From Mesotaenium endlicherianum (Eukaryota; Streptophyta; Zygnematophyceae; Zygnematales; Mesotaeniaceae), in NCBI GenBank assembly GCA_009602735.1, contig WELA01004867.1:258691-322690 (forward strand): a stretch of DNA of 64,000 bases, written 5' to 3'. Shown piece after piece: positions 59,621 through 64,000 of this stretch (within the stretch, counting starts at the first letter, position 1; every line of letters begins with the position of its first letter). The position numbers and the translations under genes were made by a program. A model generated the notes under the pieces. That model saw nothing but the letters and a program-made list of their open reading frames with translations. It was not told where the DNA came from and did no database searches.

Positions 59621-61056
59621 TTAATGTGATGCCATTTGGACTGACTAATGCTCCTGCAACCTTTATGGGTGCCATAAATAACATTTTCAGGCCTTACTTA
59701 CATAAGTTTGTGCAAGTCTTCTTGGATGATATTCTAATTTTCTTTAAAAATGAAGATGAGCATGCTGAGCACTTGAAGACAGTAATGGACACTCTAAGGA
59801 AGAATCAGTTAAATTGAGCAAGTGTGATTTTTTTATAAAGAGTATTGAATTCTTAGTACACGTTGTCGGTCAGGAAGGCATCAGTGTGGATCCTAAGAAA
59901 GTCCAGACCATAAGGGACTGGCCAGTACCACAGTCTACTTCGGAAGTTAGATCCTTCCTTGGGTTGGCTGACAATTACAAGAGATTCATTGAAAATTATT
60001 TTACAAAGGCCACTAAATTGACTATCCTTACTAAGAAGGACATAAGGCATGTGTGGGGGGAAGAGCAGCAAGCTGCCTTCCAGACCCTTAAAGATGCTCT
60101 CTGTTTTGCCCCACTCTTAGCTATATGACCCCAGCAAACCTGTGCAAGTAGTTACTGATGCTTTTGACTTCGCCACGGGTGCTATTTTGTTGCAAATTGC
60201 TGACAAAACCACAAAGGATGGTAAAGCAGGAGTGGCACCCTGTGCTATATGTGTCTATGAAATCAATCCAGCTGAGATTAATTAATCTGTGCATGATAAA
60301 GAGCTGCTGGCTATCATTGATGTTCTCAAACAGTGGAGAGCATACTTACATGGTAAAGCTTTTAAAGTGATTACATATCATCTAGCTCTGACTCACTTTC
60401 GGAAGAAGTCCAAGCTGTCGAGGAGGGAGAATTGCTGGAGCCAGATGCTGGAGCAGTTCCAAGTCCAGATCGACTACAAACCAAGGAAGTTGAATCCTGC
60501 TGATGCACTCTCTAGAAGACCTGACTTGCAAGAAAGGAACTTTAGTCAGCATGGTGTAGATACAGTCCTCTGTGCACTCACTTCACTAAAGGTGAAAAAG
60601 TCCTTCCTGGAATAAATTAGGAAAGCCTACCTTTTTGACCCAACATTTGAGCCCAGCCCCACTGATGGTGTGTGTCTTGCTACTGCACTCGTGTATAAGC
60701 TAAAGGGAGGGGTTTGGGAAACTGAAATCACTTCATACAGGCTGAAGGTGCTCATTCCTCATAATTTGGAAATAAGGTTTTTGTTATTAAATCAGGCTCA
60801 CGACAGTGTACTGGGTGACACACTGTTCACAGTTCCATTACCTGTCCAACCGGGACCGGTCCCCGCTGTCCGGGATGGTGACTCTGAGGAATATAAGGTG
60901 GATGAGATTTTAGAAGCTCGTTCTGTCCATCGATCATCCAAATATGTCATAAAATATTTGGTCAGATGGAAGGGTTACGGTGCCTCTGGGAACACTTGGG
61001 AATTTAAGGACCATTTGACCAATGCCAAAGGGGCGTTGAAATGCTTCCACCTTTGA
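59621..61056 (+). pseudogene. G3 3' half: RT end, RNase H, chromodomain, integrase core lost
   Basis: The frame resumes with [20 protein letters not shown] and the catalytic [11 protein letters not shown] one-base loss near 59813 and another near 60125 shift the frame. RNase H reads VVTDAFDFATGAILL and VHDKELLAIIDVLKQWRAYL, then RKLNPADALSRRPDL. The integrase zinc-finger start is visible (LIPHNLEIRFLLLNQAHDSV), but the frame then passes directly to a chromodomain (EEYKVDEILEARSVH, KYLVRWKGYG, NTWEFKDHL) ending in TGA at 61054. The integrase catalytic core is absent, so this copy could not integrate by itself. Confidence 0.88.
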
Positions 61057-61468
61057 GAGGCTGGGACACCTCCTTACAAGTCATTTCAGTTGACATAGAA
61101 AGGTGACAAGAGATCTTGTCTCCATTTAAGTTGGAAGGAAAATGTGCCCGAAAGTGACAGTTAGCGACAGAAATGGACAGTAGGTGACAGTAAGTGACAG
61201 TTGTGACAATAAGCCCACCTTAAATATTAACTTGGAGGGAGTAGGATAACACCTCAAGAACTAGCCGATTGTTTTTACATAACCATTCTCCACACTCAAC
61301 TGCGCTCATACTCACTTCTCTTTCACGCACACTCCCACTTTCCGTTTACTTACACCAGGTATTACATACCCGGTAACTCTCACTTCTTCGTTCTTACCTG
61401 TCAAAGTGCTTAATGATTGTGCAAGATATTACAACTTCACTAATTCCATTTGTGTAATGTTTGAGCAG
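61057..61468. other. G3 3' end and leader of the next ORF
   Basis: It contains a degenerate tandem repeat of about 10 bp built on GTGACAGT (61153-61207) and a purine tract ACTTGGAGGGAG (61231-61242) that may be the G3 polypurine tract. No LTR pair was found. Confidence 0.5.
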
Positions 61469-63124
61469 GATGACCCAGAAGTCTGAACTCAAGAGGAAAA
61501 GAAGAGCAGATGAGGTACAAGCGGAATACAAGGAATTCCACGGCGACATCAAATCGTCCATCATATCTTCTTGGGAATTAGAGCGACTCCGACTGCAGCG
61601 TGAGGCCCAGACCAAGAAGGATGAGGAAGAACAAGCCAGGCTAAGGCAGGAAGAGCAAGACAAAAAAGCTGCAGAAGAAGCCAAGAAGATAGAACAAGAC
61701 AGGCATGCTGAGGAGAGGCTGAAGCAGCAAGCTGAGGAAGAACAGAGGAGGATCAAAAGTTATCGTTACACAGTAATGTGCAAGGGCTTTGATCTTCTGG
61801 AGGACGCCTTTCAGTATGCCTAGTGAAGCCAAAGTGAGTCACAAAGGGACAAACTGCTGCGGGAGGGGGAGACATCCCCAAAGTTTGACAAGTACATAAA
61901 GGTCAGCACAGGGCTCCTACTGTACTATGACTATACCAAGATGGTAGGATATACGGTCCGGGAGGCCAACACTGGCCCAGATGAACGAATCTGAAGCTGT
62001 ACCAAAACTTGGAATTTGGGGCACAGACAGGGTCATCAGATTGATCCCTATGGACCCAAATAACTTCAAGGATGCCACTTCCTCCAACCGATTCAAGGCC
62101 ATGTATATCAAGGTGGAGAGAAGAAGCTGGAAGTTCTTGGCAAGGAAAACCAGCCAGCTGGACTTCACGGGACATTGGTACCCTTGTACTCTGAAGAGGA
62201 CAGACCCTGCTTTTTTCCTGCAGTCCACTGATTGGCGCTAGATGACCATCAACATGAGGGACCAGCTCAATGACAGAGCTGAGGAAGACAATTTCTTGAC
62301 AAACTTGCAGGGGAAAATAGTGCTGCCACCTCACATTGCAGCATGGGATCCAAGATTGGATGGAGTCAAGGACTGCGTGAGTCAAGAGACGCAGGAGGAG
62401 AGGACCAAGGCTAGGGATTCTTTCTCTAAGTAGAAACATGCTTATGCCAAATGGGCAAGTAAGCAGGGGGGAGAAATACCTATATGCGGTCAGGACCCAA
62501 GAACCGCCACCAGCACCCAAAAGGGGGAGGTCAGTGGGATACTCTTTTTCTCGGAAACGGCTGGAGGAGATGACCAGAGAAACTCCAAAAGTCTTAGAAC
62601 AACAGGAGTACGAAAGAGGAGGAAGGCGCAAGAGAAAAGTCCAAATCTGCTGAGGCACAGACTCCTGCTACCTCCCCCATGTTGCAAAGGACTGGGCGGT
62701 CCTTGGCACAGGCAGCTTTGCAGCAGTTTGGGAATACCATCCCACCAGGAGATCCAGAGCTCCAGTGGCTGGGAAGTTTCAGTAGGAGGAGTCCGACCCC
62801 AGGAGGTGAGACTCAGGCAGACAGGGCAGACAGGAGGGTTGCCAAGGAGGCAGCCAGAGGACAGCCAGCATCCCCCTCTCATGCAGGGCATGTGCCCTTA
62901 GCCCATGTCATGTAGCACTCTTCTGGCATGCCAGTGTATGTTCCTGTCAGTTTGAGAGCTGCACAGGAGAGGGTTGTCTCCATCAACTTGCAGACTGTGC
63001 AAGAGGAGGTTGCCCAGTTGCCACGTTCTCCTCACAGTTCACCTCAGAATGAGCCCCTAGGTTTCAAGAGACCAGCGGATAGGAGAAGGAGGTGCAGGTC
63101 CAGGTCCCGCTTCCCAGAGGATTG
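61469..63124 (+). pseudogene. unrecognised gag-like protein, copy 2 (longest copy)
   Basis: The ATG at 61469 opens a Lys/Glu-rich coiled-coil-like region (about residues 45-105, EEEQARLRQEEQDKKAAEEA). After TAG-TGA at 61821 the frame continues (KFDKYIKVSTGLLLYYDYTK), shifts near 61985, and carries the blocks shared with 9841-10905: LDFTGHWYPCTLKRTD, MTINMRDQ, KIVLPPHIAAWDPRLDGVKD, KHAYAKWASKQG and PLAHVM, with an Arg/Ser-rich tail to the TGA at 63122. A TAG at 62239 stands where copy 1 has TGG. I do not recognise the family; coiled coil plus basic tail suggest a gag-like role (inference). Confidence 0.6.
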
Positions 63125-64000
63125 AGCCTCTGGTACTTAGTTTGCTATTGTGTTTGTTTAATGTCAGTTTGCTTTTGTGTTGCATGTGAGTTACTTTATT
63201 GCAATCAAATAGTCAACAAATTTGTCGAGTGGACAATGTACCGTTTCTGCTTTTCGAGAGGATCTTTTTGTCGGTATTCAAGGAATATTGAAATGAAGTG
63301 GAAAGAAAATCGACAAATCCTCGAAAAAGCAAAAATGAAAATTAACGTAGAATGTGTGCTTGTGAGAGTTGCACTCACAATGACTCTGCATGTATTTATA
63401 TCTGCATGACGTGAGGCACTGGAGTGCTTTGAGTCACCACCTAGGGCATTGGTTCATGTCAACGAAAGCAGGTGAAGGGGTACGACCCATTTGGGCTGAG
63501 TGCTCGAAACGTGCCGTTTGGCCGTTTGGGGACTTTTCGACGGTTTCCGAAAAACCGTTTCGCGCCAAACGGGCGTTTTCGCGTTCTCGCGACTCTCCAA
63601 GAAGTCGCGACTGTTTGTGGAGTCGCGTACACATGCTTTTCGTCATAAATCGGTAGTTAAAAAGACTACTTCGCCAATCGGTCAGGTGTGAACGTTTCAA
63701 ACGACAGATCGCGGGTTCGAATCCGATCGGATGCGAAGTCGCTTTTGCAGATTATGTGTCGTTTGACTTTTACGACTGTTTGTTCATATTAACGACTCGT
63801 CGTAAATTCGAAATCAGTGATTGTGCATTATCCAAAATGATTTCAATCAAAATAACTTAATCAAACAATGATTAATTAAGTTATCATCTCATAATTAATC
63901 AAAGTAAGTTCATGAATAATTATGTCGTACTTTTGCGAAGTAGTCAAATTACATTACGACTCTTTTTGCATTAGTATCTCGGTCGTTTTGCCGATCGACC
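63125..64000. other. non-coding right end with inverted repeats and a Pol III B-box match
   Basis: No supported gene. At 63508-63640 words such as GCCGTTTGG, CCGTTTCGCGCCAAACGG and GTCGCGACT recur and can pair. GGTTCGAATCC at 63714-63724 is a perfect B-box, but no tRNA fold could be completed around it. Confidence 0.4.

Larger units (their letters stand above)
49341..59624 (-). mobile_element. piggyBac-type DNA transposon in G3, itself carrying a copia insertion
   Basis: TTAA stands at both edges (49341-49344 and 59621-59624), the target and duplication used by piggyBac elements, and the transposase is encoded on the minus strand in the right part. Without the nested copia element the transposon is about 5.05 kb. 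I could not see convincing terminal inverted repeats: inside the TTAA the left end reads CACTAGCTTTTC and the right end, reversed, TAGTACATAGAC. The ends may have diverged, or the boundaries may be offset. It is inactive because the transposase is broken. Confidence 0.85.

Noticed and set aside
63668-63739. Possible tRNA gene (72 bases, 7-bp acceptor-like ends, perfect B-box)
   Set aside because: The T arm does not pair when the TTCGAAT loop is placed correctly, and its position does not fit the acceptor ends, so no cloverleaf can be built.

Overview
This is nuclear DNA of a eukaryote, most likely a streptophyte (charophyte) green alga. The host genes are split by GT-AG introns, GC-rich in their exons and plant-like. 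They are a Golgi fucosyltransferase-like gene, a plant LPEAT2-type acyltransferase with EF hands, and a GRAS transcription regulator. GRAS proteins among algae point to the zygnematophyte side of the streptophytes; the exact species is inference. There are no prokaryotic operons, no CRISPR array and no rRNA genes.

Layout. 1-3.5 kb: 3' part of a minus-strand type II membrane glycosyltransferase-like gene. 4.7-9.0 kb: a chromodomain Ty3/gypsy element (G1) with both LTRs. 9.0-11.8 kb: two LTRs of a repeated family (called K here) around an unrecognised gag-like ORF. 11.8-16.7 kb: a decayed DIRS-like tyrosine-recombinase retrotransposon. 17.4-25.0 kb: the seven-exon LPEAT2-like gene, with a 377-base assembly gap in intron 3. 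26.4-30.5 kb: the five-exon GRAS gene, convergent with it. 30.5-33.6 kb: non-coding. 33.6-36.1 kb: K remnants and a K gag. 36.1-45.9 kb: a minus-strand gypsy element (G2) that carries a complete-looking C5 cytosine methyltransferase domain between protease and reverse transcriptase, and a PHD finger after its integrase. A K solo LTR with a 5-bp duplication sits inside it. 47.5-61.1 kb: a three-level nest. A gypsy element (G3) is split inside its RT by a TTAA-flanked piggyBac element, which is itself split by a Ty1/copia element with matching LTRs and a 5-bp duplication. 61.5-63.1 kb: a second copy of the unrecognised K-associated ORF. 63.1-64 kb: non-coding with inverted repeats.

The main point of interest is G2, a retrotransposon that encodes both a DNA-methylation writer and a histone-reader type module. 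DNA methyltransferases inside charophyte and dinoflagellate retrotransposons have been described before; combining one with a PHD finger in the same element is something I do not recall being described. All mobile elements here are broken by in-frame stops and single-base frameshifts, so none looks autonomous. Two of the stops can be checked against a second copy in the window, and both fit C-to-T change in a CHG context.
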